DNA from: Kosakonia arachidis
GTDB lineage: Bacteria > Pseudomonadota > Gammaproteobacteria > Enterobacterales > Enterobacteriaceae
Direction: 5' to 3'
DNA: 64,000 nt
NCBI RefSeq assembly: GCF_900116535.1
Contig: NZ_FPAU01000001.1
Coordinates: 1,413,218 to 1,477,217 of the forward strand
A model generated the notes under the pieces. The model worked only from the letters and a program-made list of their open reading frames with translations, did no database searches and had not been told where the DNA came from. The position numbers and the translations under genes are program-made. Of the stretch, positions 63,731-64,000 are shown one piece after another (position 1 is the first letter of the stretch; every line of letters begins with the position of its first letter).

Positions 63731-64000
63731 TTACTTCGCAGTTTCTACTGTAATGAGATTCGCTTTCTTGTCCGAAGCAAGGTGTGTCGCCACAATCATG
63801 CCCAGCACCAGCAAGGCAATAATAAATGCCGTCATGCCTGCCCAGCCGGCAGAGTGAAAGACGAAGCCATTGACGAACCCAACCACTGATCCACCCATGT
63901 AGTAGAAGAATAAATAGAGTGCGACTGCCTGCCCGCGTGCATGTGCGGCATTTTTACTTACCCAGTTCAGGCCGATGGAATGGCAACCGAAGAAGCATGC
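63731..64000 (-). CDS. MFS transporter, C-terminal 89 residues (N-terminal part outside window)
   Basis: Reading leftward from the window edge, the frame gives CHSIGLNWVSKNAAHARGQA, then helices LYLFFYYMGGSVVGFVNGF and GMTAFIIALLVLGMIVATHL, ending SDKKANLITVETAK. This is the last two helices and tail of a major facilitator permease of the YnfM/arabinose-efflux-like group. As the first visible gene upstream of the FAH and cit genes it is the likely uptake or exchange system for their substrate. It replaces the CitT/CitS citrate carriers usually found with cit operons. The full sequence is needed to say more. Confidence 0.75.
   Translation of the reverse strand, partial: ACFFGCHSIGLNWVSKNAAHARGQAVALYLFFYYMGGSVVGFVNGFVFHSAGWAGMTAFIIALLVLGMIVATHLASDKKANLITVETAK

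Noticed and set aside
1-64000. tRNA, rRNA, CRISPR arrays, insertion sequences, prophage
   Set aside because: No cloverleaf-like cluster, regularly spaced repeats, transposase or integrase motifs, or phage structural genes were seen on either strand by eye; a covariance-model search would be needed to exclude small RNAs.

Overview
The window is a chromosomal segment of a member of the Enterobacteriaceae close to Escherichia, Salmonella, Citrobacter, Enterobacter and Kosakonia. The evidence is gene-for-gene similarity and order: fdnGHI-yddG, nhoA, yddH-pptA, ansP, yncD (pqqU), mcbR-curA-mnaT-ydcZ-ydcY and the ydcR/ydcSTUV-patD block follow the E. coli ydc-ydd arc. Interspersed are genes known from Salmonella and relatives but absent from E. 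coli K-12: srfABC, an L-talarate/galactarate dehydratase, a cyanide-insensitive-type bd oxidase and an ABC importer. The species cannot be fixed from the sequence alone. No rRNA, tRNA, CRISPR array, insertion sequence or prophage was seen.

Left part (1-14 kb): a truncated AraJ-like permease; the nitrate-inducible formate dehydrogenase operon fdnGHI, whose in-frame TGA is a selenocysteine codon; the divergent aromatic amino acid exporter yddG; arylamine N-acetyltransferase nhoA; a ferric/small-anion type ABC importer; a membrane diguanylate cyclase; yddH and pptA. Next (14-17.4 kb) is a hexarate locus: a LacI-type repressor with a small P-loop kinase, a divergent talarate/galactarate dehydratase, two matching candidate operators between them, and the decayed remnant of a hexarate transporter. 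Then ansP, the PQQ receptor gene yncD (yncE is missing), a chemoreceptor behind a clear sigma-28 promoter, and the mcbR-curA / mnaT-ydcZ / ydcY group.

Middle part (28-46.6 kb): a dipeptide-binding protein, the three-gene srfABC operon, an alpha/beta hydrolase, two paralogous OrtT-type membrane toxins separated by a 127-bp ERIC repeat, three small uncharacterised genes, and the putrescine/GABA-type block patD-ydcVUTS with its MocR regulator ydcR.

Right part (46.6-64 kb) is accessory. An AT-rich two-gene unit encodes an ABC-type ATPase and an HNH nuclease (Septu-like anti-phage architecture). It is followed by a cioAB-type quinol oxidase with its small third subunit, a LysR regulator with a TauE/SafE exporter, a Rid-family gene fragment, and a long leftward gene set: MFS transporter, FAH-family hydrolase, citC-D-E-F-X-G, an RBBP9-like hydrolase and a second aconitase B. 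This last set lacks CitT/CitS and oxaloacetate decarboxylase. Instead it combines citrate lyase with its own aconitase and FAH enzyme, which suggests a pathway that takes up a tricarboxylate, isomerises it to citrate and cleaves it. It is the most interesting metabolic system in the window; the ATPase-HNH pair is the most interesting defence candidate.
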